From Nitrososphaerota archaeon (GTDB lineage Archaea; Thermoproteota; Nitrososphaeria; Nitrososphaerales; UBA183): a stretch of DNA of 9,270 bases. Positions within the stretch are counted from its first letter, which is position 1; the number at the start of each line of letters is the position of its first letter. Positions 1-6,909 of this stretch are shown here, in pieces. A model generated the notes under the pieces. The model did no database searches and was not told where the DNA came from. It saw only the letters and a list, made by a program, of their open reading frames with translations. The position numbers were made by a program, and so were the translations under genes. The stretch spans positions 1 to 9,270 of the forward strand of contig JAFMAU010000070.1 of NCBI GenBank assembly GCA_029784825.1. The letters are read 5' to 3'.

Positions 1-503
1 CCGCGGATCTCGGCCTCGTCTCTCACCCCGCCGAGGCTGACGCGCACGAACTTGCGTCCCAGGCTTTCGGCGATGGACTGTCCCAGCGAAGTCTTGCCGG
101 TTCCGGGTGGACCGACGAAACACAGGATGGGTTGGCGTTCCTTCTTGGGCTTGAGCGAGCGCACCTCCTCAGGTTTGGTCTTCGACAAGTCTTCAGCGTA
201 AGAGACCAGACTTTGCAAGTCGCTGACCAGGTCCTCGGGCCTTCTCTGGGGACGAAGCCATGGACCGAACGACACTTCGAGTTCCGCGTTCGCCTTGGGG
301 GTAAGCTCGTACCTTCCGTCATCTCGCTTGCTTATGGTCCCCTCCCCAGTCATCCTCTCAAGCAGAGGATAGATTGAACCTGGAGACGGCCGCCACCATC
401 CGCGGGTCATCGCCTCGACACCGTCCATGAGTTCCACACCATTCTTCGGTGAGGCGGATAGAAGAGACACGACCATCATCCTAAGCCCACGCCTCCGATG
501 CAT
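1..503 (-). CDS. PadR-type winged helix fused to LonA AAA+ domain (partial, runs off left edge)
   Basis: I translated this minus-strand frame by hand. It is open from ATG at 503 to the window edge (167 codons). Residues about 8-75 are a PadR winged helix, with SPKNGVELM, then [17 protein letters not shown], then a wing ending DDGRYELT. Residues about 88-112 ([18 protein letters not shown]) match the PadR C-terminal dimerisation helix. Without a stop or frame change it continues as Lon[18 protein letters not shown] (Walker A at 131-138), then [17 protein letters not shown], close to bacterial Lon. The roughly 300-residue Lon N-domain and the helical linker before the ATPase are absent. PadR proteins bind DNA as dimers, and LonA is an ATP-dependent cytosolic protease. 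Whether the protease domain follows cannot be seen. The alternative start ATG 479 has a GGAGG 12 bases upstream. The join could also be an assembly chimera. Confidence 0.8.
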   Translation of the reverse strand, partial: MHRRRGLRMMVVSLLSASPKNGVELMDGVEAMTRGWWRPSPGSIYPLLERMTGEGTISKRDDGRYELTPKANAELEVSFGPWLRPQRRPEDLVSDLQSLVSYAEDLSKTKPEEVRSLKPKKERQPILCFVGPPGTGKTSLGQSIAESLGRKFVRVSLGGVRDEAEIR

Positions 504-699
504 GGTGAACCTGAATGGCCACACAGGAGCGAAATCGGATTATCGATATTTATTCCTATACCTGATGCTAGCGGCAAAATCGCTTTTCCGATATTCTTAA
601 ATTGGCGGTACCCGGTGGTCGCCAAGGAGGCGAAAACACACGCAGACAACGTACGACGACAGGCACCTTCGTGCGAGGAACGGATTCTTCTGGGCGCTG
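504..699. promoter_or_regulatory. Divergent spacer between PadR-Lon gene and SHOCT gene
   Basis: This is the most A/T-rich stretch of the window, and I see no convincing gene in it. It holds a TATA-like box for the leftward gene, an 8-bp perfect palindrome TATCGATA (541-548), two copies of CGATATT (544-550 and 589-595), and an A/T patch TTCTTAAATTGG (594-605) that could be the rightward promoter. GGAGG at 626-630 is not followed by an in-frame ATG or GTG at normal spacing. PadR regulators often sit divergent to, and repress, a small membrane-protein gene, so the dyad is a candidate operator. That role is inferred. Confidence 0.5.
546..554 (-). promoter_or_regulatory. TATA-like box for PadR-Lon gene
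   Basis: On the minus strand this reads AATAAATAT. Archaeal transcription starts about 25 bases downstream, near 522-526, which leaves a leader of about 20 bases before ATG 503. No Shine-Dalgarno site precedes that ATG, which fits a short leader. The box overlaps the TATCGATA palindrome, so a factor bound there would block TBP. Confidence 0.4.
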
Positions 700-1023
700 G
701 TGGCCCTGGCAATCGTGGCGGTCGTTGCAGTCGTTGGAGCCGTTCTGGCTCACAGCTACTTCTACCCGAGCGGCATGATGTACTACGGGTATCCAGGATT
801 CGGCTGGTGGTTCTTCCCGTTCGGGTTCTTCTTCTTCCTGATCTTCATGTTCTTCATCTTCAGGGTGGCCTTCTGGGGCTGGGGAGGCGGCTGGGGATGG
901 AGGCGCAGGTACTGGTACGGCTACGGAGACGCCAGGGAGATCCTACGCCAGAGGTACGCCCGCGGAGAAATCACGAAGGAGCAGTTCGAGCAGATGTCGA
1001 GAGACCTGGAGCAGCATCGGTAG
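700..1023 (+). CDS. Small aromatic-rich membrane protein with C-terminal SHOCT domain
   Basis: The 107-residue product has a hydrophobic first helix (residues 2-18, mostly Ala and Val), then a Tyr/Gly/Phe loop. A very aromatic second membrane segment (about 36-58, dominated by Phe) is followed by a Gly/Trp/Arg/Tyr-rich stretch. The last 30 residues, AREILRQRYARGEITKEQF onward, are a clear SHOCT domain, a short helical module usually found at the C terminus of membrane proteins. Its function is unknown; oligomerisation or adaptor roles have been proposed. The start is uncertain. GTG 700 has no Shine-Dalgarno site, the frame is open back to 601 without ATG, GTG or TTG before 700, and the hydrophobic helix appears to begin upstream (GFFWAL, 682-699). 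It may be controlled by the divergent PadR protein, which is inferred from position only. Confidence 0.75.
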   Translation: MALAIVAVVAVVGAVLAHSYFYPSGMMYYGYPGFGWWFFPFGFFFFLIFMFFIFRVAFWGWGGGWGWRRRYWYGYGDAREILRQRYARGEITKEQFEQMSRDLEQHR

Positions 1024-1041
1024 CTCCGGGCTCCCGCCCCA

Positions 1042-1050
1042 ATTGTTTAT
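1042..1050 (+). promoter_or_regulatory. Possible TATA-like box before GNAT gene
   Basis: TTGTTTATC lies in the otherwise GC-rich spacer after the SHOCT stop. Its centre is only about 8 bases before ATG 1054. A start site 25-30 bases downstream would fall near 1072-1078, at the in-frame TTG 1078. If the box works, the mRNA is leaderless and translation begins at TTG 1078, not ATG 1054. Confidence 0.35.
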
Positions 1051-1053
1051 CCG

Positions 1054-1563
1054 ATGCCGTCGGTTCAAGCCTCGCGCTTGCAGAGGATAGTCGTACGCAG
1101 GGCACGCCGCGCTGACTCTGAAGGGTTCATCGGCCTCGTCCTTGCTCTCGCGAAGTTCGAGAAGCTCGATCCGCCGTCGGCGGAGGGGAGGAAGCGCCTG
1201 GCCGACGACGTGTTCAGGAAGAAGAGGATAAACCTCCTCGTGGCTGCAGAGGGCGAGAAGCTCGTCGGGTACGCCCTGTACTTCTACTCCTACTCTTCCT
1301 TCGTGGCCCGACCCACCCTCTACCTGGAGGACCTCTTCGTCCTGGACGAGTACCGGAAGCGTGGAGTGGGTTCAGCCCTTTTCAGGAGGTGCGTTGAAGT
1401 GGCGGTCACCATGAAGTGCGGAAGGATGGAATGGTCTGTGCTAACGTGGAACCAGAAGGCGATCGAATTCTACGAGCGCCTAGGCGCAAGGAGGCTCTCC
1501 GACTGGCATGTCTACAGGCTCGACGAAGCCGGCCTCGCTGAGGTCACGAGGCGCATCCACTGA
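1054..1563 (+). CDS. GNAT-family N-acetyltransferase (SSAT-like)
   Basis: The 169-residue product is a single-domain GNAT enzyme, which transfers acetyl from acetyl-CoA to an amine. The acetyl-CoA loop is YRKRGVGSALF (residues 100-110, R/Q-x-x-G-x-G/A type). It is preceded by the strand LYLEDLFVLDE and followed by the C-terminal WNQKAIEFYERLGA motif. The N-terminal LALAKFEKL and the YFYSYSSF...LYLEDLFV core resemble spermidine/spermine and thialysine acetyltransferases, so a polyamine or lysine-like amine is a plausible substrate, but specificity is not proven. Family members usually start just before the IVVRRARRAD strand, which favours TTG 1078 (8 codons shorter) over ATG 1054. It ends with TGA, and the next gene begins 15 bases later in the same frame. 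Confidence 0.85.
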   Translation: MPSVQASRLQRIVVRRARRADSEGFIGLVLALAKFEKLDPPSAEGRKRLADDVFRKKRINLLVAAEGEKLVGYALYFYSYSSFVARPTLYLEDLFVLDEYRKRGVGSALFRRCVEVAVTMKCGRMEWSVLTWNQKAIEFYERLGARRLSDWHVYRLDEAGLAEVTRRIH

Positions 1564-1578
1564 GACTTCACCACGGCC

Positions 1579-2331
1579 TTGAGAATCAGGTCCCTCTTCG
1601 TGGATTACGACGGCACAATCGCCCCCCTCGGAGCCCCCAGAAGCGAGTCGCGCGTCTTCAAGGACGTCGAGGAGGAACTTCAGAAGATATCTCTGAAAGT
1701 GCCAGTGTGCGTTGTCACCGCGAAGGACTTCGACTTCGTCCACGAGAGGTGCGGGTTCGCCTCAGGATGGGCCTGCGCGTCAGGGCTAGACGTCAGGCTG
1801 GCTGACGGGAGGACGTTCTCCGCCAAGAAGCTCAGGGACCTGAAGGACGCACTTGATGCCGCCAGCTTCGGCGAGGGCCTGGGCGCCCAGAGAGAGCTGA
1901 AACACGGACCCAACGGGGAGCTGCTGGGGGTAGGAATCGACTGGAGCCATGCCCAGGAGGCGGGGGCGGTCTTGATCGGCAGGGTGAGATCCCTATCGAT
2001 GGCAGGACACTACGTGGCTTTCGACGGATATTCGTCATTCGCCGACATCTACGCCGCTCCCCCGAACAAGGGGAAGGCGGTGAAACTGCTGATGAGGGCC
2101 CTGGGGGAGGATTCTTGCGCCATGTTTATAGGCGATTCAGAGAATGATAACACCGCATTCCGAGAGGTGGATGTAGCCATTGGGGTGAACCACGGCCAGC
2201 CTACAGGTGGGCTCGAGTGCGGCTATTTCGTTGAACAAGGCAGACTTGCGGGGTTCCTCAGGTCGCTCAGCGGCAGAGGACTGGACTTCACGCCTAGGCT
2301 ATCTGAGGTTCGAACCCGGGGTGTCGACTAG
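1579..2331 (+). CDS. HAD-superfamily phosphatase, trehalose-phosphatase-like (HAD-IIB)
   Basis: The 250-residue product carries all HAD motifs. Motif I is FVDYDGT, with nucleophile D9 and acid D11. Motif II is VVTAKD. Motif III is the lysine in PPNKGKA (K164). Motif IV is GDSENDNTAF (G185-D190). The cap lies between motifs II and III, as in C2-cap enzymes. The order DYDGTIAPLG, NKGKAVKLL, GDSENDNTAFR, AIGVNHG resembles trehalose-6-phosphate and related sugar-phosphate phosphatases. The exact substrate is not shown; mannosyl- or glucosyl-3-phosphoglycerate phosphatase is an alternative. The only initiation codon after the upstream gene's TGA that keeps motif I is TTG 1579. It has no visible Shine-Dalgarno site. 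The next gene, a glycosyltransferase, starts at the base after its TAG stop, so the two are very likely co-transcribed and act in one pathway. Confidence 0.8.
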   Translation: MRIRSLFVDYDGTIAPLGAPRSESRVFKDVEEELQKISLKVPVCVVTAKDFDFVHERCGFASGWACASGLDVRLADGRTFSAKKLRDLKDALDAASFGEGLGAQRELKHGPNGELLGVGIDWSHAQEAGAVLIGRVRSLSMAGHYVAFDGYSSFADIYAAPPNKGKAVKLLMRALGEDSCAMFIGDSENDNTAFREVDVAIGVNHGQPTGGLECGYFVEQGRLAGFLRSLSGRGLDFTPRLSEVRTRGVD

Positions 2332-4077
2332 ATGAGAGTGGGAGTGATCATGTATGAGACGAGCCTCACGAAGGGGCAGGAACTTGTCGCACAGCGGATG
2401 GTCAGGGAACTCAGGCGGGAGGGCACCGAAGCGTACCTGATTACGAGCGTGTACCACGACTACGAGGAGGTCGTCCCAGCAGCTGAGGTGAGCGACAGGG
2501 GAGGATATCTCCACTCGTTTGACGAAGCTTTGGACATACCAGTCGTGAGGGTCGCCAGCCAGCAGGGGAACTGGCCCCCGAGGCGCATCGTGTTCACCGA
2601 CTTCGTGCCGGTCCTTGACAAGATAGTGGACGACCTCAGGCTGGACGTCTTGGTGACGCACTCGACCCTGTGGAACGGCCCCGAGGAGGTGGCGAAGTTC
2701 GTCGAATGGAGGAGGAATCAGGCCCGCGGGGGCGCCCCGGTGAGGCCGCTAGTGTTCTGCCACATGTCGCATTTTCAGGAGCCTTCTGACGAGAGGTACG
2801 ACCTTGGAGAGAGGACTTTCAGGCAGGCGTGGAACCAGGTCAGCCTCCCCACGATCCTCAAGGTCGCCGACTTCATCCTTGTAACGACGCCCTACGAGAA
2901 GGATTCGATGAAGAAGGTCGCGAGCCTCCCCGAGGACAAGTTCATCATGTTTCCAGGAGGCATCGACTCCGCGCTCCTCGAGTTCGGACAGCCTTCGGAG
3001 TTCAGGCGCAGGTTCGGAATCCCCCCAGACGTTAAGCTGATCTCCTACGTCGGGTCTGTCGAAGAGAGGAAGAACCCGAAGTCGCTTCTGGCGCTGTCAG
3101 AACTGCTCGGCGGCAGGGAGGACATCCGCTTCGTCATAGCGGGCAGGTTGGAGGGGAGCTACGGCGAAGAGGTGAAGGCGGCATCGGAAAGGTTCCCGCT
3201 CGTGACGGTCACTGGGCCGCTGTCCGAAAGTGAGTATCTCGGACTCCTCAGCGAGAGCTATCTCAACATCAACATGAGCAGGTCGGAGGCGCTCGGGCTC
3301 GCTCAGATCGAGTTCATGTACGAGGGAGTCCCGGTGATCACTTCGGGAGCCGGGGGCCAGTCCTGGATAGTCAAGGATGGGTCCACGGGCTTTGTTGTGC
3401 AAGGGCCCGACGACCTGAAAGGAGCCGCTCGCGCCATCGCGACCCTTGTCGACGACCAGTGGAAGAGGGACAAGCTGGGGCGGAAGGCACGGGAAGCGGC
3501 GCGCGGCTTCACGATGCCCATCCTCATACGGCAGTTCACAAAGAAGGTCTCGGCCCGCCTGATGCTCGGAAGGTCAAGCTCCGATAAGGATCTTGAGCCA
3601 GACGAGAAGCTCATCGAGGCATGGGTCAAGAAAGGCTACAAGGTGGCTGTCACCACAAAGAAACTCCTGGTTGATTCGGCCAAAGGGGGAGCGCAGGAAG
3701 TCATCCCCCTCGGAGAGATAACCCGGTTCAGGCGCTGCAGGAAGATCTCCTGGAGGTCCCTTCTGATTGGTGGCGTCGCGAGCATCGTCCTCTTCGCCGC
3801 CGCATACTTCGACCAGTCCGCGAGGGCATCACTCAGGGAGGGTCTGATCTCCCTCTCGTCGTACATCACCCCCGACTTCGCCCGGGGAATCGTGTGGATC
3901 TTCTCGTCGATTCCCGTGAGCATATCTCTGGCGTTCCTGGCGCTCACGGCCACCGAAGGGTACCAGATTCTGTACGGGGTCAGGAAGGTCTTTCTTCCCC
4001 TTGACTTCGTAAAGGCGCTCCGGATCGCCGACGAACTGACTCCGCGGAGCCTCTTCCAGCCGGAGCAGATTCCGTGA
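2332..4077 (+). CDS. GT4-family glycosyltransferase with C-terminal PH-like and membrane extension
   Basis: The 581-residue product has a GT-B catalytic part at about 1-415. The N-terminal Rossmann half (MRVGVIMYETSLTKGQELVA) includes an unusual FCHMSHFQEP segment. The C-terminal nucleotide-sugar half begins ISYVGSVEERKNP and contains the GT4 E-x7-E motif in SEALGLAQIE (E319 and E327), followed by FMYEGVPVITS. Such enzymes are retaining transferases using activated sugars. The tail is not standard. Residues about 436-466 (GYKVAVTTKKLLVD...EVIPLGEITRF) look like a bacterial-PH-type beta unit. Hydrophobic helices follow at about 475-495 and 519-545, then a basic/charged end. The enzyme is therefore probably anchored to the membrane by its C terminus. 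Trehalose synthesis is suggested by the phosphatase neighbour, but the acceptor is unknown. ATG directly follows the upstream TAG. Confidence 0.85.
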   Translation: MRVGVIMYETSLTKGQELVAQRMVRELRREGTEAYLITSVYHDYEEVVPAAEVSDRGGYLHSFDEALDIPVVRVASQQGNWPPRRIVFTDFVPVLDKIVDDLRLDVLVTHSTLWNGPEEVAKFVEWRRNQARGGAPVRPLVFCHMSHFQEPSDERYDLGERTFRQAWNQVSLPTILKVADFILVTTPYEKDSMKKVASLPEDKFIMFPGGIDSALLEFGQPSEFRRRFGIPPDVKLISYVGSVEERKNPKSLLALSELLGGREDIRFVIAGRLEGSYGEEVKAASERFPLVTVTGPLSESEYLGLLSESYLNINMSRSEALGLAQIEFMYEGVPVITSGAGGQSWIVKDGSTGFVVQGPDDLKGAARAIATLVDDQWKRDKLGRKAREAARGFTMPILIRQFTKKVSARLMLGRSSSDKDLEPDEKLIEAWVKKGYKVAVTTKKLLVDSAKGGAQEVIPLGEITRFRRCRKISWRSLLIGGVASIVLFAAAYFDQSARASLREGLISLSSYITPDFARGIVWIFSSIPVSISLAFLALTATEGYQILYGVRKVFLPLDFVKALRIADELTPRSLFQPEQIP

Positions 4078-4115
4078 AAGAGCGCAGAGACTTCAGGGTT
4101 TCTCCATACTTCACA

Positions 4116-4125
4116 GATATATTCG
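4116..4125 (+). promoter_or_regulatory. TATA-like box for pyruvate, phosphate dikinase
   Basis: AGATATATTC is an isolated A/T-rich element in the 81-base gap after the glycosyltransferase. Transcription starting about 25-27 bases after its centre (near 4146-4148) would leave a leader of roughly 10 bases before GTG 4159. This suggests the dikinase is not simply the last gene of the upstream operon. Confidence 0.5.
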
Positions 4126-4158
4126 ACCTAATCTGGGCCTTACAGGGAGATTTCCTTA

Positions 4159-6807
4159 GTGCAACGGGTGATGCTGTTCCAGGAGGCCCGCGGCGGAGAC
4201 AAGTTCCTTCTGGGCGGGAAGGGGTACGGCCTCGTGGAGATGACTTCCCTGGGCCTGCCGGTTCCACCTGGGTTCGTCGTGACGACTGAAGTCTGCAAGC
4301 AGTACTACGGAGACGGAGAGAGGCTGCCGGCCGGTCTCATGAGCGAGATCAGGGAAAAGATCGCCCATGTCGAAAGGCAGACGGGGAAGAGATTCGGAGG
4401 AGACGACAGGCCCCTCCTGTTCTCTGTAAGGTCAGGGGCGCCGTTCTCGATGCCAGGGATGATGGACACCATCCTCAACCTGGGCTTGAATGACGGGACC
4501 ACCGAACGGCTCGCAGCGATCACGAAGAACGAGCGGTTCGCATACGACTCTTACAGGAGGCTCATCCAGATGTTCGGGAAGGTGGCCATGGGCGCCGACG
4601 CCGCCTCGTTCGAGAAGGTCCTCGAGGAGCGAAGGAGGGCGGCGGGGGCGAAGATGGACATCGACCTCTCTCCCGGGGAGCTCAAGAAAGTGGCGGAGGA
4701 ATTCAAGAAGATAGTGAAGGACGAGACCGGGCGGGAGTTCCCGCAAGACCCCTTTGTCCAGCTCGAGATGGCCGTGGAGGCCGTCCTGAAGTCGTGGAAC
4801 AACGAAAGGGCGAAGGAGTACAGGAAGTACTATCGCATCGGCGAGGAGCTCGGCACAGCTGTCAACATCCAGTCAATGGTGTTCGGGAACTTCGGCGAGA
4901 CGTCGGGCTCCGGGGTGGGGTTCACCCGGAATCCTTCGACAGGGGAGAACAGGCTGTTCGGCGAATACCTCCCCAACTCCCAGGGCGAGGACGTAGTGGC
5001 GGGGGTACGCACGCCCATGAAGCTCGACATGATGCCTGCGGACGTCCGCTCGAAGCTTCAGGAAGTCGCGAAGAACTTGGAGGCGCACTTCCGGGATATG
5101 CAGGACTTCGAGTTCACCGTGGAGGACGGGAAGCTGTACACCCTTCAGACCAGGAACGGAAAGAGGACTGCGCAGGCGGCAGTGAAGATCGCAGTGGACA
5201 TGGCGAAGGAGGGGTTGATCGCGCCCGGCGAGTCGGTGGCGAGGGTCGAGCCCGACGCGCTCGAAGCGCTCCTTCACAGGAGACTCGACCCCAATTCGAA
5301 CGACAAGCCTGTGGCAAAGGGGCTGGACGCGTCCCCCGGGGCCGCGTCCGGAGAAGTGGTCTTTGACACCGACGAGGCCGCGAAGTTGGGCGGGAACAGC
5401 AAGTTCATCCTCGTGAGGCCCGAGACCACCCCGGAAGACATCAAGGGGATGATCCCCGCACAGGGGGTCCTCACGATGAGGGGAGGGATGACATCCCACG
5501 CCGCTGTGGTCGCCAGAGGGATGGGCAAGCCGGCGGTCGTAGGGTGCAGCGAAATCGAAGTATTCATGGAAGAGGGATACTTCCTGACGCAGTCAGGCCA
5601 GAAGATAGCAAAGGGGGAGACGATCACGATCGACGGTACCACAGGGAACGTATATCGTGGGGTAGTGAAGATGGTCGAGCCGGAGCCGTCCCCCGAACTG
5701 AGCGCCCTGCTGAAGACGGCCGACGGCATCAGGAAGCTTGGAGTCTGGGCCAACGCCGACACCCCGGAGGCGGCGTCGAGGGCGAGAGAGTTCGGAGCCG
5801 AGGGGGTTGGGCTGTGCAGGACCGAGAGGATGTTTAACGCGCCGAACAGGCTCCCCATCGTCAGGGACATGATAATGAGCAGGGACGTCGATGCCAGGAG
5901 GAAGCACCTCTACAGGCTGTTCCCATTCCAGCTCTCAGACTTCAAGGGGATATTCGCAGCCATGGGCGGAAAGCCAGTGGTCGTCAGGCTGCTCGACCTC
6001 CCCCTGCACGAGTTCCTCCCGCCTCTGGAGGACCTGATTCTGGACCTGCAGTCGATGAAGGAAAAGGGCGCCGGCAGCGAGGAGGTGGAGCGGGCGGAAG
6101 CGATGCTGAACAGAGTGAGACAGCTGTCCGAGCACAACCCGATGATAGGACACCGCGGCTGCAGACTCGCAGTCACCTATCCAGAGATCTACGAGATGCA
6201 GACGAAGGCGATCTTGCAGGCCGCCATAGAGCTGTCGAGGGAAGGCAGGCAGGGGGCGAAGGTGAAGATCATGATCCCTCTGGTTGCGCTGGCCGATGAG
6301 TTCAGGTTCCTAAGAGGGATCGTGGAGTCCGCCGCGGATGCGCTGTTCAAGGAGCTCGGGGAGAGGACGGACTACCAGGTCGGGACGATGATCGAGACAC
6401 CAAGGGCGGCGCTCACGGCTGGCGAGATTGCGAAGTACTCTGACTTCTTCTCCTTCGGGACCAACGACCTAACACAGACGACCTTCGGGTTCAGCAGGGA
6501 CGACGTCGAGGCGAAGTTCATCCCGAAGTACATGGAGATGGGGATCCTTCCGCAGAGCCCCTTTGATTCTGTGGACACCACAGGCGTCGGGCGCCTCGTG
6601 AAGACCGCGGTCGACGACGGGAGGAGGACCAAGCCGACGCTTGAGGTGGGCATCTGCGGAGAGCACGGGGGGGACCCGAAGAGCATCAAGTTCTTCGCTG
6701 AGGCCGGCCTGAACTACGTCAGCTGCTCCGCTTTCAGGGTCCCGGTGGCAAGGCTGGCGGCTGCCCACGCAGCCCTCGAAAACGCCGCAAGCACAGGCAC
6801 CGCTTAG
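4159..6807 (+). CDS. ppdK: Pyruvate, phosphate dikinase
   Basis: The 882-residue product is full length for the family (usually about 870-890). It catalyses the reversible cytosolic reaction pyruvate + ATP + Pi to phosphoenolpyruvate + AMP + PPi. The ATP-grasp part begins with LLGGKGYGLVEM and PVPPGF. The swivelling phosphohistidine domain has GGMTSHAAVVARGMGKPAVVG with catalytic H447. The C-terminal PEP/pyruvate barrel contains GVGLCRTERMF, GHRGCRL, SFGTNDLTQTTFGFSRDD and ICGEHGGD with the catalytic C833. The GGK...LGLPVPPGF start and the overall architecture indicate PPDK over PEP synthase. GTG 4159 is taken as the start because it places MQRVMLFQE at the family's usual N terminus; GTG 4168 and ATG 4171 are close alternatives. 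The POR operon follows, so it likely passes POR-made pyruvate to gluconeogenesis, or works in the reverse, glycolytic direction. Confidence 0.95.
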   Translation: MQRVMLFQEARGGDKFLLGGKGYGLVEMTSLGLPVPPGFVVTTEVCKQYYGDGERLPAGLMSEIREKIAHVERQTGKRFGGDDRPLLFSVRSGAPFSMPGMMDTILNLGLNDGTTERLAAITKNERFAYDSYRRLIQMFGKVAMGADAASFEKVLEERRRAAGAKMDIDLSPGELKKVAEEFKKIVKDETGREFPQDPFVQLEMAVEAVLKSWNNERAKEYRKYYRIGEELGTAVNIQSMVFGNFGETSGSGVGFTRNPSTGENRLFGEYLPNSQGEDVVAGVRTPMKLDMMPADVRSKLQEVAKNLEAHFRDMQDFEFTVEDGKLYTLQTRNGKRTAQAAVKIAVDMAKEGLIAPGESVARVEPDALEALLHRRLDPNSNDKPVAKGLDASPGAASGEVVFDTDEAAKLGGNSKFILVRPETTPEDIKGMIPAQGVLTMRGGMTSHAAVVARGMGKPAVVGCSEIEVFMEEGYFLTQSGQKIAKGETITIDGTTGNVYRGVVKMVEPEPSPELSALLKTADGIRKLGVWANADTPEAASRAREFGAEGVGLCRTERMFNAPNRLPIVRDMIMSRDVDARRKHLYRLFPFQLSDFKGIFAAMGGKPVVVRLLDLPLHEFLPPLEDLILDLQSMKEKGAGSEEVERAEAMLNRVRQLSEHNPMIGHRGCRLAVTYPEIYEMQTKAILQAAIELSREGRQGAKVKIMIPLVALADEFRFLRGIVESAADALFKELGERTDYQVGTMIETPRAALTAGEIAKYSDFFSFGTNDLTQTTFGFSRDDVEAKFIPKYMEMGILPQSPFDSVDTTGVGRLVKTAVDDGRRTKPTLEVGICGEHGGDPKSIKFFAEAGLNYVSCSAFRVPVARLAAAHAALENAASTGTA

Positions 6808-6846
6808 GTTAGGGTCAACCTGGGGGCCCATCCAACCCCACGTTTT
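6806..6846 (+). terminator. Possible terminator after pyruvate, phosphate dikinase
   Basis: A short inverted repeat AGGTT-AGGGTC-AACCT (6806-6821) overlaps the last base of the stop codon. C-rich sequence and a TTTT run (6843-6846) follow. Archaeal termination depends mainly on U-tracts, and this one is short, so the call is weak. Confidence 0.3.
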
Positions 6847-6867
6847 CATCATTGAGAATCGTCGCTC

Positions 6868-6878
6868 ACCTTTAATTG
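6868..6878 (+). promoter_or_regulatory. TATA-like box for POR operon
   Basis: ACCTTTAATTG is the clearest A/T element in the spacer before the POR operon. A start site 25-28 bases from its centre falls near 6898-6902, leaving a leader of about 8-12 bases before ATG 6910. Confidence 0.45.
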
Positions 6879-6892
6879 GCTCAGGGGGGTAT

Positions 6893-6908
6893 CCCTAAGA
6901 CGTTAGGG
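6893..6908. promoter_or_regulatory. Perfect inverted repeat CCCTAA-N4-TTAGGG at POR operon start
   Basis: Two 6-base arms (6893-6898 and 6903-6908) flank GACG and end one base before the ATG at 6910. The site spans the predicted transcription start, a common place for archaeal repressor operators. As RNA it could form a small hairpin at the 5' end of the message. Its function is inferred from position only. Confidence 0.4.
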
Positions 6909-6909
6909 C

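Noticed and set aside
23..322. A 99-codon minus-strand open frame at the left edge
   Set aside because: It is in a different frame from the PadR-Lon sequence. Its translation is Arg/Ser/Pro-rich and carries no motif.
498..1115. A 205-codon plus-strand open frame covering the spacer and the SHOCT gene
   Set aside because: Its translation is low-complexity Arg/Gly/Leu with no recognisable domain, and it overlaps the SHOCT gene, whose frame gives a clear domain and membrane helices.
2332..4077. Naming the GT4 enzyme as trehalose glycosyltransferring synthase (TreT)
   Set aside because: The fold and the phosphatase neighbour fit a trehalose-type pathway, but I see no TreT-specific motif, and the membrane tail is foreign to TreT.
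4074..4289. A 71-codon plus-strand open frame across the gap before the dikinase
   Set aside because: It overlaps both neighbours, crosses the TATA-like box, and gives an unrecognisable Arg/Gly-rich product.
4873..5499. A 208-codon minus-strand open frame inside the dikinase gene
   Set aside because: It is antisense to a certain gene, His/Arg/Gly-rich, and without a domain. Long shadow frames are expected at this GC content.
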